NCBI RefSeq assembly: GCF_018687715.1
Contig: NC_056757.1
Span: forward strand, 24,399,001 to 24,463,000
Reading direction: 5' to 3'
DNA from: Carya illinoinensis
Taxonomy: Eukaryota; Streptophyta; Magnoliopsida; Fagales; Juglandaceae
DNA: 64,000 nucleotides
Positions 36,085-48,645 of this stretch are shown here, piece by piece. The first letter of the stretch is position 1. Each line of letters begins with the position of its first letter. The notes beneath the pieces are model-generated. The model had not been told where the DNA came from and searched no databases. It saw only the letters and a list, made by a program, of their open reading frames with translations. The translations under genes were made by a program, and so were the position numbers.

Positions 36085-37168
36085 CAAAGTTTTGAATACG
36101 GTTTCGGTGGCCATTTCGGTTAAGGTACAAGAACGAAATATTTCAGTATCAGTACTGTTTCGGAATTAATTATATATTATATATAAATATTTATATGAAT
36201 ATATAAATTAACAACTAATAGAATAAATATATATATATATATATATGTAAGTATGTATAATGTATGTGTGTATATATATAAATATATATGGAAGAATTGA
36301 AGATTTGTAAAATGAAAATGTGTTGAAAAAATTACAAATTTGAGTTGAGATAAAAAAAAAAATAAAAGAATAGATAAATTATTAAAAATAATGATATTTA
36401 AAAAGAGAAGAATGAGCAGATATATTAAAAGTTACAAAAAAAATTAAAATTATATAAATATATTTTATATTCTAAAATTAATTAAATATCATTTGAATTT
36501 AAAATTTATAAAAATTTCATTTAATTATAAAAAAATTAGAAAAATAGCTTGAAACATAATAGAGATAGAAATGCTCAGTTTCAGTTGAAATGGCCTAAAT
36601 TTGATCTGAATGAGTGGAATTGAAGTGAAACAGAATGTGGTGGTAAAGTGTACTGGACACATCGGAATGACAAATTCTAATCGTACCAGCCGATATAGAT
36701 TGGAATTTAAAACTTTAGTTTTAAGCATATTTTTAAATTTCGTTCCATTCTGGCTGTTTAGGCTAAAATTTTCCATTTCAGTCTAGTATCTAGTACATTA
36801 TATCTCATTGTTTCGTTTCGCTCTAAATTTCAACCAATTTCAACCATTGTGGTTATTTCGATCGGAGGTGGCATTTCGGGTCCTATTCAATTTCATACCG
36901 TTTTTGTAATTTTTTTAGTGTTTGGATGACATTTTTATAAATTTTAAATATAGATAAGATTTAATTAATTCTTGAATATAAAATATATTTATATAATTTT
37001 AATTTTTTGTAATTTTAAATATGTTCCATCATTCTTTTTTTAAATATTGTTATTTTTAATCATTTCTCTATTCTTTATTATTATTTTTTTTTATCTTTGT
37101 TTTTGTGTCTCAATTCAAGTTTATGATTTTCTCAATAAATATTTATTTTATATATCTTCTATTCTTTC

Positions 37169-37199
<31 letters not shown>

Positions 37200-37382
37200 A
37201 TCACATACATGATACACACCTACATATATATATATATATATGTTTTTATTCTATTAGTTGTTAATTTATATAGATATATAATTATTTATATATAAATACA
37301 TAGTTAATCCTAGAATGGATCTAAAATATTCTATTCTAGTACTTAAATTATAATGATCACTAGAACGAAATTTAAAACATTA
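36085..37382. mobile_element. 1.3-kb fold-back element with hAT-type 8-bp duplication
   Basis: A perfect 8-bp direct repeat GTTTTAAG (36077-36084 and 37383-37390) brackets an element starting CAAAGTTTTGAATACGG. Its arms (about 36085-36540 and 36890-37382) are inverted copies: AACAACTAATAGAAT in the left arm pairs with ATTCTATTAGTTGTT in the right. The spacer is about 350 bp. The arms contain (TA)n tracts at about 36228-36247, 37170-37191 and 37223-37241. The end resembles 48526 (CAAAGTTTTGAAATTCG), the edge of the region holding the hAT transposase relic, suggesting a common family. A transcript would form a hairpin of roughly 450 bp. Confidence 0.75.
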
Positions 37383-37390
37383 GTTTTAAG

Positions 37391-38600
37391 TTTTAATTGA
37401 AAACAAATACATGATCAATGCTAGCTCCTATATTTGGCCCACCATCATTACTAACTTTGTATTGGGTGGGCAAATAGATGCATGCGTATGATTAGATACT
37501 AAGCTTGCAACTTGATCATGCATAGTTGGGCTTCGGCTTGGGCCCGACCCGACTCGGTCCGATGAATAGAAATGCACCACAACCTAAATTGACATGACCC
37601 ATTCTGGTCAAGCATTCTTTATTTAAAATGTAGTTACATTTTGGACTCTAGAACATAACATGGACGGTATGGTCTTGCAAAATACAAACCAACAAGGTGT
37701 CCAAAGGTTGAAACCATTAACTCGGGCTGCACCAACAACATGAGGTGGTGACTTCTAAACCAAAAAAAGTTGGGGAAGAGCAAAAGTGATCTTGAGTTTG
37801 AATAAGTAAAAGGTTTCAAGGACTTGGGTTTCACATTCGACAAAGACTTCAACTCAGATTTGGTTAAGATACTTCCTAGTTTGCAAGCCAAGAAGAGTGA
37901 ACATTTGAAGGAAGATAAGTTGAGGGGGCCTTATCTTTCAAGGCATGGTTTGTGCAAAGTTTTGCCCCTCCAATGCCAAATTGGGCTTCTGAAGTATGGA
38001 AGATGTGAAGGCACAATTTTGGGCTTAAGTTGTGGCTTTGAATGTGCGCTAAAAGTGTTGCAGATTGATCAACAAATGAAATTTGCAGAATGAGATTTGC
38101 TATACCTATCTTTTCTGTTGTTCTTGTATTTGGATCCATCGCCTACATCATGACCTGTCTGTGATCTGTTTACCTCGTTGACTACTCATGCTATTGCTTG
38201 TCCTTGCTTCTCCAAGTCAAGTTCGAATTGTTCATGGAGCACTCCAAACTCACTGGGGATTTCGACGACTCGTGGTTGGAGTTCCAACGCAAGATTCTTG
38301 AATGCTTTGGTATCGTCAAGGAACAGAGCATGTCGGGGGCAGGGGCTAGGGTTCAATATAGAAGTGAAAGTGAGGGTTAAATAGTCGGGTTTCAAGTGAC
38401 GGCTCGACAATCATTGAGTCCGATAGAGTCGAAACCGACTTTTGATGTCAATTCGACTTTTTCGGGTTGGGTCTAATCAGGTCACACAAGTCGATCGGCC
38501 TATCAGGATTCTTGCACAAGCCTATCAGATACCCACGCCATATAGGTTGGCCGCAACCCGGTGATGGAGATGCATGAAAGACCAACTATTTGTCACCTAG
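37391..38600. other. Unassigned region with a possible gene fragment
   Basis: Outer parts are rich in GGGTTCGG/CCCGACTCGG-type words (about 37525-37562 and 38380-38520), as in some non-autonomous elements. The interior has overlapping frames on both strands. The most protein-like is 38410-38186 (-), ending HEQFELDLEKQGQAIA, preceded by AACCCTAG. I cannot name a family. Confidence 0.3.
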
Positions 38601-38611
38601 AGGTTGATCGA

Positions 38612-38738
38612 ATTGTTGGCAAATCCCTTGATTTTAGAAATGAGACTTGTTGGCAAATTCTTTGATTTTAGAGAATGAGTCAAATCTCTTTATTGTAGAG
38701 AATGAGACAAATCTCTTGATTTTGAGGATGAAGCAGAT
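38612..38738. repeat. Short imperfect tandem repeats
   Basis: Four imperfect units of about 28-34 bp share (C)TTTGATTTTAGAGAATGAG. The segment lies at the start of a TGTTGG...TAACA stretch (38614-38949) with LTR-like ends and a TATATAAAG, but its flanks (CGAAT and AATTT) do not match, so an LTR is not claimed. Confidence 0.5.
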
Positions 38739-38949
38739 TGGAGGAAGTAACAAATATTGTTACTTCTAAAAATTAGGGATTTTACCAATTTATTAATTAG
38801 TAGATTTATTTCATTAATTTTAGAGATTGTTTCCCACATTGCTGAAGTAAGACTTGTATGGTCTTGGAGTTTTATATAAAGTTGGCCTAGGGTGCCCATG
38901 CCATATGCAATACTGTGAACAAGTTTCACTCTTATGAACAAGTCTAACA

Positions 38950-40070
38950 AATTTAAAAACTAATAACATAAAAAAAAAATTAATAACATAATTTTTATTT
39001 TATTAGTTTTTAAATTATTATTATATATATAAATTTGAATTTACGATTTAATTATATAATAATTTAAGTCTAAAAATATTTTTAGACCCAAAAATAATTT
39101 TTAAGCCTAATGGGACATTATTCTAGAAGTGGACGTGGGGTGGGGTGGATAAGATGTTTGCCCCCCCCCACCACCCCCCATATGCGGGGGCAAGGTGCTG
39201 AGAAGGGGTGCCCCCGCCCCCATATATGCGGGTAGCACCCTTAGATCTTGGTGTTGCCCCGAGATAAGCTTTGATTCATCCATCCAACACGACCTTAAAT
39301 ACCTAAACGTAAGCGAGGCCTCTATCACCCGGCCTGCCTCCCAATTATATTAACAAGTGGGTGGGTGACCACCTATCCTGATTTTTACCCACTCACCCAT
39401 ATAATATATTTATACAAAAAAAAAAAAAAAATCTATGTCCCCTCACTTTCCTTGGAGGATACCCATGGGCCACGAAGTAGTGCATTGTGGAATCTATACA
39501 CCCATGACCAAGTCGTGGTCGTGGATCATGGGTAGTCATTGCGTCAAGTCCAATGGCTAGTCGCAATCATGTAGAGACCTACAAGCCATAGTGCATTGTG
39601 TCTCTACTCTTTATGCAGATTCACGTGCAGTCGCAATCATGTAGAGACCTACAACCCACAGGTGGCCTAACAGCCATGGTCTAATCAGCCCATATGTCTA
39701 GCCGGGTGGCAGGGACAAAAATATAGCCAGCTACTCAATTGTAAGGGTGAGTAGAAGCCCTACACACCATGCTGTAGTTGTGGCTCATGGCTTGCTCAAA
39801 AACCCAACGCGAGGGTGGTGTTGTGGGTTAAATGCACTTTTGTTGTGTTTGTATGTATTTACTAGATTTGCGCATTGTGGTGGATCTGCAAGCTTGGATC
39901 TATTGATTTAGAGATTGATCTGTTTATTTATCAATCATTAACTCTAAAACAATATGTACAAATAACTCTTAAAAACTTACAAAAAAATAACCCTAAAACA
40001 TCTCAATACGATTAGAATCTCCACCTATTGGAGTGGGCGTGGCTTGTCTGGATAAATATTCATCCATATA
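38950..40070. other. Unassigned, small hairpin and direct repeats
   Basis: A 15-bp perfect inverted repeat AATTTAAAACTAAT-like sits at 38950-38964 and 39002-39016. C/G-rich runs with CCCCCATATGCGGGGG-type palindromes lie at 39155-39235. AGTCGCAATCATGTAGAGAC is repeated at 39559 and 39629, 70 bp apart. No gene is seen. Confidence 0.45.
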
Positions 40071-40922
40071 GAGGTGTAAAAAAAAAACAGGTAAACCGAA
40101 CAAGATAGGACCAAACTAGTGGGTTTGGTTGGGTTTAGTACTCATTTTATTTTTTTTAAAATGGGTCAAAATCGATCCGGTACTTTTTTTTTTTCTAAAA
40201 TCAGATCGAACCGGTTCATATATATATTTTAATTTTTTATATTGTAATATAATTTATATATAATATATAATTATATAAAAAATAGTTTTATATTATATGA
40301 TAAATTACTAATTAATATAATATTAAATTTAAAATCTTATATCACTATAGTTTATTGTATTATAGTTATACTAATATTATATAGTATATATTAATAGTTA
40401 TATTAATACTATATCACTATATATTATAATATACTACAATATATTATCACTATAGTTTATTGTATTATAGTTATACTAATATTATATAGTATATATTAAT
40501 AGTTATATTAATACTATATCACTATATATTATAATATACTACAATATATTATCACTATAGTTTATTGTATTATAGTTATACTAATATTATATAGTATATA
40601 TTAATAGTTATATTAATACTATATCACTATATATTATAATATACTACAATATATTATCACTATAGTATTATATACTATATTATATAATATATACTATATA
40701 TATATATACTATATTATACTAAAATATACTATTTATATATTATATAATATAGTATATAGTATATTAAAACTGAAAAATCGGATCGGAAACTTGTAAAATT
40801 GGAGTATCGATTTAGAATGATAACCGATGCGTAATCGATTTTAGAAAATACAAAACTAATGCATATCGATTCGGTCCTAAATTGTATCCAAAATCAGATC
40901 AGACCAAATTGATTACACCCCT
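40071..40922. mobile_element. Second AT-rich TIR element (relative of 4284-6042)
   Basis: Inverted ends GAGGTGTAAA and TTACACCCCT enclose GGTTTGG/CGGTTC-rich subterminal parts and an A/T-only core. A clean target duplication is not evident. No coding region. Confidence 0.65.
40341..40655. repeat. Three perfect 105-bp tandem copies
   Basis: Units start ATCACTATAG at 40341, 40446 and 40551, with the first bases of a fourth at 40656. By eye the three copies are identical, within the AT-rich core of the TIR element. Confidence 0.9.
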
Positions 40923-40998
40923 ACTTTCATATACATTGATATGAAATTTGCATGCAATTGTACTACAGTGCCACCGGCTTAGAATTTGAGAGAATTAG

Positions 40999-41132
40999 GC
41001 ATGGTTTGGATATAAAAAAAGTATCTCAATTTATCTCATTTAAATATTAAATTTTTTTTAAATTTTCATACAAAATGTAATAAATAATTTAACATTTTTA
41101 AATTTTAAAATAATAATAATATTTTTGTTCTT
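40999..41132. repeat. Fragment of a GATGAG-type MITE
   Basis: Starts GGCATGGTTTGGAT and continues through TCATACAAAATGTAATAAATA, matching in opposite orientation the interior of the MITE at 33895-34054. It is cut off at about 41132 by the LINE-like remnant. Confidence 0.5.
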
Positions 41133-41275
41133 TTTTTTTTCCCAAGCAAACAAATTTCATTAAAGTAAAAGATGATACAAGTTAGAGAAGGTGTAGTTCT
41201 CCAACAAAACACCCCAAAGCGACAACCACAATACAAACAAGGTGGAAAAAAAAAAAAAAAAAGTTTTTGAGACCA
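41133..41275 (-). mobile_element. LINE 3'-end remnant
   Basis: On the minus strand the sequence ends CTTTAATGAAATTTG...TTGGG followed by an A-run (the T-run at 41133-41141), as in plant L1 3' tails. It is non-coding, and no target duplication was found. Confidence 0.45.
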
Positions 41276-41405
41276 ATTTCTTGGTCTCTACCTAAACCTA
41301 ACAAAGAGGGTACCGTTTTAAAAGACGTTTTAAAAGTAAGTCACTGCTAAAGGCAGTGAAAGCATAAATATTGTAGTTGAAAGTCTTTAGCAGTGGTGAG
41401 GCAGT

Positions 41406-41600
41406 TGGGTTTGGGTGTTGAGAGATATTGAGGTATGTTGTGAATAGTAGTAAAAAAGTAGGTAAAAAGTAATAATAAAATATTAAATAGTTGTAAAAAG
41501 TAATGAATAGTAGTAAAAAAGTAAATGAAAAATAATAATAAAATAATGAATATTAATGAAGTATGTTGAGAAGTGTTGAGGATACCTCAACACCCAAACA
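41406..41600. mobile_element. MITE with GTTTGGGTGTTGAG inverted ends
   Basis: GTTTGGGTGTTGAG at the left end is matched by CTCAACACCCAAAC at the right end. The interior is A-rich and repeats AATAGTAGTAAAAAAGTA. CAGT occurs on both sides (41402-41405 and 41601-41604); it may be a short target duplication or chance. Confidence 0.75.
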
Positions 41601-43464
41601 CAGTAAGATCACCGGTTAAGAAAAGCAATAACCTGGATAGACTGGTATCAAAAGGGTAGATATGCAGTGGCAGAATAGCCAACCTGTGCCTCTGGAGTGA
41701 CGTGTGAGGACCACGCGCTAGTAGAAAGGAGAAGAGGTCATTCTGATATGAAGGATCAGAGAGTGGGGAGTCTGCTGGTATAGCGTGTGTAGCCGACAAA
41801 GCTGTCGGACCTCGGCGGAGCATGAGGGCCACGAGTCGACATTTTAGGCGTGGTTCTACATCGTTCCAATAGATCGGTGGGAGGGGAATGTCGTGGTGGG
41901 GCGCGTGTCGACTGTTCATGGCCAGAAAGCCACATATATGAGAAATTCAAACCGGTGGAAAAACACTACCATATAAACATATTCACATATAGGTAACAGA
42001 AAGAGAACAGAAAAGGAAAGCAAGATGGAGAGGAAGGAGGAGATGAGACTCACACCTTCCTCTCTGGTGAAACTGAACAGAGAGATTTGTTTTTCTTAGA
42101 GAGAAGTCATAACTTCTCTTTCTAAAAACTGAGTCTTCATCTGTGCGCTACTGAGCACAAAGATGTCTTGATTACGCAATATCAGTACATACTACATAAG
42201 GTCTTTAATGTTGTACTGATGCTGACAATATCCAAAGCATCAATTTTACACAAGAAACTAATGGAAGAAAAATCAGAAACTAAAAAACGAACAAGAAACT
42301 TACATGATATAAATCTTTGTTATATATGGGGATAACGTTATACAAATTACACCTAGTGCGACAAGTAGTTTTGAGATCAAGAAAAAAAAAAACAAGAAAA
42401 AGCAACTCTTCTTACACTGCTGCTTCTATGAGCAAACAAGAAGTCAAAATCTTGAAAAGCTCAATCTTTTAATTGACTCAATTCTTTGAACCAAAAATGT
42501 AATTTTCAACTTCATTCCTCGAATTTGCATTCGATTCATGGGATCCTATGTGTAGTGGAAGCACATGGATGAAAGTAAAGAGCACATAAAGATGGTTGTG
42601 AATGAAAATGATAAGTAGATATTGGCATTAAGAAGCTGTAGGACTGGCAATATAACACAATTCATGAATCCAACATAAACAAGAAACAAAAATTTGTGAG
42701 TTTGGTTTTAATATAAATAGATTCAAGTCAAAACGGACTAACGTGTTAAAATATGATTAATAAACAGGTCAACAAGCTTGACCCAAAATTAATTCGCAAT
42801 AACCTGTTTAAATTTTATTTCAAAATTACAATAATATTATTGTTGGGTTGTAATATTAATATTTCTTAATATGCTTATGTTTTTATTGTTTGAGATTATA
42901 ATTCTAGAATTATGCTCATATTTTTTATCATTAAATTTGTAATATTGGTTTTATTATATATTAAAATCTAAAAACAATATTGATATTTTTGTTAGTAGGT
43001 AGTCTTATTGTGTTTTTTAGATATTATGACTACTAATAAATATATATTTTAACTTTAATGTAAAATTATGTTAATCAAGCCAAGTGGGTTATACGAGTTA
43101 ATTAAACGTATTTACATTAAACACATTGAAATGAGTTGTCATATTGATTCATTTATAATTAATTATTAAACGGGTCAAAATGAGTGACACAATACTACCC
43201 TTTATTTAAAAGGGTTACATTAGGGTTTGAAGGTCTAACCCATTTAGTTTAATGGATCGTGTTCAAATTGATCAATAAAGTTGAATATCTATGACTTTAC
43301 TCGAGAACATGACCCACAAACACAATGTGGCACCCTAGAGTGAGTTTAAATAAAAATAGAAAGAAGAAAGAAGGCTAGGGTCAATATTAAAAGAGAAACC
43401 AACAAATGAAACAAATTAACACCTTACCTACTGTCATAGAACTTTAAAACTGTGAACCTCTAAA
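41601..43464. other. Unassigned; GC-moderate minus-strand frames
   Basis: Between 41950 and 41587 two overlapping minus-strand frames (64 and 110 codons) lie in GC-moderate DNA preceded by C/T-rich sequence. They could be the start of a decayed gene or an LTR leader cut by the MITE, but no motif is recognised. From about 42720 to 43330, scattered GGGTCAA/TTGACCC words in both orientations suggest an old non-autonomous element. Confidence 0.35.
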
Positions 43465-43941
43465 TGTTGGATTTATAGAATCCAAAATCGCCAAGATTGA
43501 TTGTCAAGTCTATGTAGAAATCTAGCAAAGAGAGTGTACTTGTAGCCATTAGAGAGAAAAAATAGTGTTATGATCTTCCACATCCAGGATTCACTCTATG
43601 GAAAAACTCATATTAATGCGATATGTAGAGTTAAGAAGATGAATCTGGAGTGGAGACTATGACCTATATATAATACCTGAATTTTAATTTTGCTCATCAT
43701 AAAATAATGGAATTACATAGGTTTCTAATGGATGTTACACATGAATCGAGCTCGTACCATGTAATGCTCATGATCTGACCAAAAATGACAGGCTTCTAGA
43801 GATGAGTCAATGACTCGTTTATATCACTTTATTGATCATACTTATTTGGCCTTATAGACATTATCCAAACCTTATATTTGACAATTATACAATGTATGAT
43901 TCATAATCTATGTAGGTCTATTAATTTAAAAAAATCTAACA
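43465..43941 (-). repeat. 3' LTR of the copia element
   Basis: This 477-bp stretch has TG...CA ends in either reading (TGTTGGATTT to AAATCTAACA). It abuts the purine-rich tract that marks the 3' end of the internal region on the minus strand. Confidence 0.75.
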
Positions 43942-44611
43942 ATCTCCCACTTGGGCCACATAGATTTATGAAAAATCAAACTTTGTAAACTTTATGAGCT
44001 CAAATTGTAATTGCCAAACTTTATGGATATGATCTTGAATCAATCTGGTTCGTTAAATAATATCAATGTAGGATCATGGTAGTTGTTCTCACATTTATCG
44101 TGACAGGACTCATCCATGGTTACAAACACTAATATCATCAAGAACATAGATCAAGTACGGATTTGTAGCATAAAACCTTCATCTAATATGATATGTTATT
44201 ATGCCTATTTCCTACTTGTCCCTACATCATTCTTTCAAACCTTATGTACTACCACATTTGGAAAGAAATGCAGCCTTAGAATCATCAATAAACCAAAAGC
44301 ATGATTGTAGTAAGTGTCAAATAATTCAGGTACGTAATAGACGAACTCCCACTAATAAAATAAGTCACTAGAACTAACTATTTCCATACAAGCTACATGC
44401 TCCTTGAACACTTTAGGTGGTAAGCCCTTAGTGAGTAGATCCACAATCATGAGATTTGTATATACTCAGTTGACACATGATGATTCTAAACTCTTTATTT
44501 CAAGACAAGAAGCTTTATGCCAATGTGTTTAGACTTTGAAGACTCCTATCGTTCTTAGTATATAACTCAACAACCTTATTATCATAATAAACCTTTAGTG
44601 GATTTTCGATA

Positions 44612-45602
44612 CTATCCACAACTTGAAGACATGTGATAAAATTCCACAACTGTATTGATTGATTGGAGCCTTATAGTAAGCAATAAACTTTGCTTCCATA
44701 GTAGAAGAAGCTGTAAGCATTTATTTGATGCTCTTCCATAACACAGCTCCTCCAGACAACATGAAAACATAACCTGAAGTGGATTACCTACTATTGAGGC
44801 AACTAGCAAAATCGGAATTTGAGAACCCAATAATCCCTAGTTGTTCTAACCTCCGATACATGAGCAAATAGTCTTTTGTTCTTTGCAAGTACCACATTAC
44901 CCTTTTAGCAGCCTTCTAGTGATCTATGCCTGGATTACTCAAATATCTGCCATGCATTCTAACTGCATACGCAATATCAAATCGTGTGCAAACTTCTCAA
45001 TATTGTTCTTTGGGTAATGGAGCAAACTTAATCTTTGGCCAATGGGCAAATCCCCAAATGTACAATTTTGTGTGCCAAACTTGCTAAGTATTCTTTTGAC
45101 ATACGCTCTCTGTGATAAGCCAATTGTACCACATGATCTGTCACGATGAATCTGTATGTCTATCATAAAAGATGCCTTATCAATATCTTTCATTTCAATG
45201 TGTTTCGAAAAATTTCTTGATTTTATGTAATAGGCCTATATCATTACTTGTCAGTAGAATGTCATTGATATACAGCACCAAAAATATAAATTTTCTCCCA
45301 CTTATCTTATGATAAATATATTTTTCCACAAAATTTTCCTTAAAACCAAAGAGGAAATTACTCGATCAGACTTTCGATACCATTGACAATTCAATAAGAT
45401 CCCAAACATCATTGCCCTTCATTGACTTTGACTCATCTAACATTGCACTTGTCCACTTTTGGGAGTTAGCACTTTGTTTGGCTTGATTGAAAAAGATTGG
45501 ATCATCTTGCAACCCTATATCAAACTCATGCTCTTGGTAATAAACAATGTAATAATTTGGAGTTGCTGATCTCCTCTCCCTATTTGATCTCCATAATGGC
45601 AC
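44612..45602 (-). pseudogene. Copia reverse transcriptase and RNase H, broken
   Basis: Minus-strand frames at 45602-45366 (the NSQKWTSAMLDESKSMKGNDVWDL segment at the RT start), 45193-44939 (GTIGLSQRAYVKRILSKFG, distal RT) and 44830-44612 (RNase H area) occur in the proper copia order but in different frames. A large part of the RT core, including the catalytic Asp-Asp box, is missing or unrecognisable between them. Confidence 0.75.
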
Positions 45603-46049
45603 TTCCTATTGAGTTTGTTTAAGTTCTTTCGTATTAGTAAGAGTATGGGTGAAGAACAGTCCGTCTAGACTGGAGACACCGACCGAACCAATCATAAACT
45701 CTCAATGAATTTGGAATTATTCATCTCAGTAATGGTATTACCTGAAGAGCAGTAAAACTTGAAACCCCTCAATCTCTCAGAGTATCCAACAAAGTAACAA
45801 CTAATTGTTCTTAAGTTTAGTTTCCTTTTAGTAGGCCTATAAGGCCTAGCCTGAGCTAGACAACCTCATACATGAAGATGCCTCATACTAGACTTCTTTC
45901 CGGTCCATAACTCATATGGGATTTTAGCTATTGCTTTACTAGGTACTCAATTAAGAATGTAAACTGTAATTTTTATGGCCTTTTCCCATAGTGACTTTGG
46001 TAAAGAAGAATGGGTTATCATACTTCTAATCATGTCCTTTAGGTTTGAT

Positions 46050-46750
46050 TTCATCTCTTAATACACCGTTTTGGCGTGGAGTCCCTAACATGGTATATTG
46101 AGAAACAGTGTCACATTCTTCTAGATACCTCACAAAATGTTCGAGATGTTGTTCACTTGATCCATCATATGTACCATAGTATTCACTACCATGGTTAGAT
46201 CTAATTTTCTTATCAAATTAATTTTCAGCTTCAGCATTATAAGCCTTAAAAACGTCTAGTTCTTGTGATTTTTAATGTATAAAAATAGATATTCATAATG
46301 TGAATAATCATCTATAAAAATGATAAAATATCTTTAATCATTTCAAGATGCAGTAGGGAATGACCACAAATGTCAGTATGTATCACTTCTAAGAAGCATG
46401 AACTCTTTTTGGAACCCATTTTTTTAATATTTGTTTGCTTGCCTTTTATACATTCAAAACAATTTTTAAAATCTGAAAATTCAAGAGTACCAAAAATTTC
46501 AGTTGACACAAACCTTTCAATTCTCTCTCTCTTGAGGTATGTCCTAAATGCTTATGCCATAATACCAAGGAATTCTCATTGATTAATATCATCTTTATAC
46601 CACAACTATTTACCTGCAAGATTTTGTTTGTCCTTAAGTGAGAGGCATCCAAGTCCAAAAAATAAAGAATATCAAGCAAAAAGCCAGTACATACAATATT
46701 TCAATATATATATATATTTAAAAAAATTTTGAAAAGAAAAAGTGAATTTC
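46050..46750 (-). pseudogene. Copia integrase, broken
   Basis: Frames at 46679-46446 and 46509-46312 carry the GAG-pre-integrase signature LVLWHKHLGHTSRERELKGL (about 46580-46525) and CIKGKQTNIKKMGSK with the start of the core (HTDICG). They overlap in different frames, so a frameshift lies near 46470. The downstream core is degenerate. Confidence 0.75.
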
Positions 46751-46989
46751 TCATTTCTAAATGAACAAGGATAACTAGATTTGTCCAAACAAGAAACATA
46801 AATTAAATTCTGTTTAAATGACAATACATAAAAGTCTCATCCAAATCCAGATAAAAACTAGACTCTAATCTTAATCTATAGACTCTAATTGCCTCCATAC
46901 TAACTTTATTGTCATCTCCCAAGTAAATGAATTTTTTAGGATCACTTGGTTTTTGGCACTTTAGATAACCCTACATAGTAACACATATG

Positions 46990-47994
46990 TGAATAATAGC
47001 TCCCAAATCTATCCACCAACTCTTAGGTGGCACAATAGTCAAATTAATTTCCGTGCAAACAAAAATAAAAAATAAAAATCTCCTTTCTTTACAAGCCACT
47101 TCTGATATTGGAAACAATTCTTCTTCACATGATCGGCCCTATTGCAATAGTAATAGGTAGATACCTTATCTTGTTTTTGTTGCACAATTGGCTATGAAGT
47201 CCCAGCATCCACAGCTGCCTTAGTTTTGTCATTCCTATTTTTTTTCTCTATGCCTGGATTTCCACGAAAAAAAGTGTCAGGTGAGTACTTTCTGTCCTTT
47301 CTTGTTTTAACCTCTCTTCCTTTTGCACATAATGAGCAATAAGCTCATTAAGAGCTAATTTTTCCCTTTGAGTATTATATTTTGAAAGAACCAAATTGTG
47401 GAGGAAGAGAAATCAGAAAAGATGCACAAGAATTTCATCAAAAAATTCTAACTTTAGTGCTTTCAATCTGGTAACAAGATTTGACATTTTCATAATATAC
47501 TCCTTTATGTCCTCTTTGCCATTATACCATATTGAGACAAGTATGCTTCTTGGTTTGCTAAGAATCGTACTTATCTCTAAATTTTCCGACGCAACAGATT
47601 GGTTTTCTATTTGGCACAGGTACTTCTTTGCATTTTCCTCTTCAAGCATTGCACCTCAAATAGAATCAAGAATAGAATGCTTCATTATCATAAGATTTAT
47701 GTGATTAGACCAATCCCATTGTTCATAAGTTTTCATATGATCAACAAAACTCTTATTAGTAGGCTTGGGAGGCTCATCAACCCGAAGCACCTAGTATAGA
47801 TCCATACACCCAAGAACAATAGTAACAGACTCTTTCCATTTTGTGAAATTTGATCTATTAAGAACTGGAATGTTATTCAAATTGGCATATATTGAATATG
47901 CATTCCCTATAAGGAAACAAAAGAAATCCACAATAAATAAATATCCCATCAATCTTGAAGTATCAATAAAGAAACCATAAATTTCGTCATTCAA
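46990..47994 (-). pseudogene. Copia gag with degenerate zinc knuckle and protease motif
   Basis: The frame at 47994-47791 contains LNRSNFTKWKESVTIVLGCMDLY, the conserved copia gag start. Frame 47649-47413 continues gag. At about 47160-47100 a zinc-knuckle-like YYCNRADHVKKNCF remains, with the first Cys lost. At about 47030-47000 WWIDLGAIIHI corresponds to the protease active site. Stops and frame changes separate the parts. Confidence 0.75.
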
Positions 47995-48194
47995 ACTTTA
48001 ATCCAATTAAGCAAAAAAATCGATTAGACAACATGAAAAAATTAAACAAAATGTTATGGTTTTATAAAAGTGGGCCTATTTGAGATACCAAATGCTTCAT
48101 TGCAATCAAATCTTTGGACATAGACTACAATATGCAAGTGATCCCTTCCCAACAAGGTTGATTATTGTGAATAATGCAAAAATTGGGCCTGGCT

Positions 48195-48430
48195 TGGTCA
48201 AACAATAACCTTCCTTGGGGACGACTATTGAGTGCATAGGTTAATCCTAAAAATTATACAACCTGGCAAAACAATAGCCTTACTTTAGGCCGACTGTTGA
48301 ATGCATAGGTTAATCATAAAAAATTATGCAATTCACATATAACCACCTTATACCGTCATAGCCCGACCAAATAACAACCTTCATTTGGGCAATCATTATT
48401 CGCATGGATATAAATGTAACTTGATGCAAT
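48195..48430. repeat. Imperfect ~69-bp repeats in the copia leader
   Basis: TGGTCAAACAATAACCTTCC (48195) and TGGCAAAACAATAGCCTTAC (48264) begin two units that share TGCATAGGTTAATC. A third, more diverged copy starts near 48361. Confidence 0.65.
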
Positions 48431-48645
48431 TAATTAAACTTCTACATTTTAGGCTTAGGAGAAAATCTCCATGATAGAGGCCATTTAGGTGACATATCAC
48501 TTTAATTTCTCTAACCACATGTACTCAAAGTTTTGAAATTCGTTACGGTGACCATTCCAATTGAGGCACTGGAATGAAATATTTTGGTATACTGTTTCAG
48601 GATATAGATATTATATGAATAAATTATATATATATAATAACTATA

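Noticed and set aside
38614..38949. Possible solo LTR (TGTTGG...TAACA with TATATAAAG)
   Set aside because: Flanking pentamers CGAAT and AATTT do not match and no second copy is seen.
41587..41950. Minus-strand frames as a new gene
   Set aside because: No recognisable domain, no clear exon partners, and the region ends in a MITE; left as unassigned.
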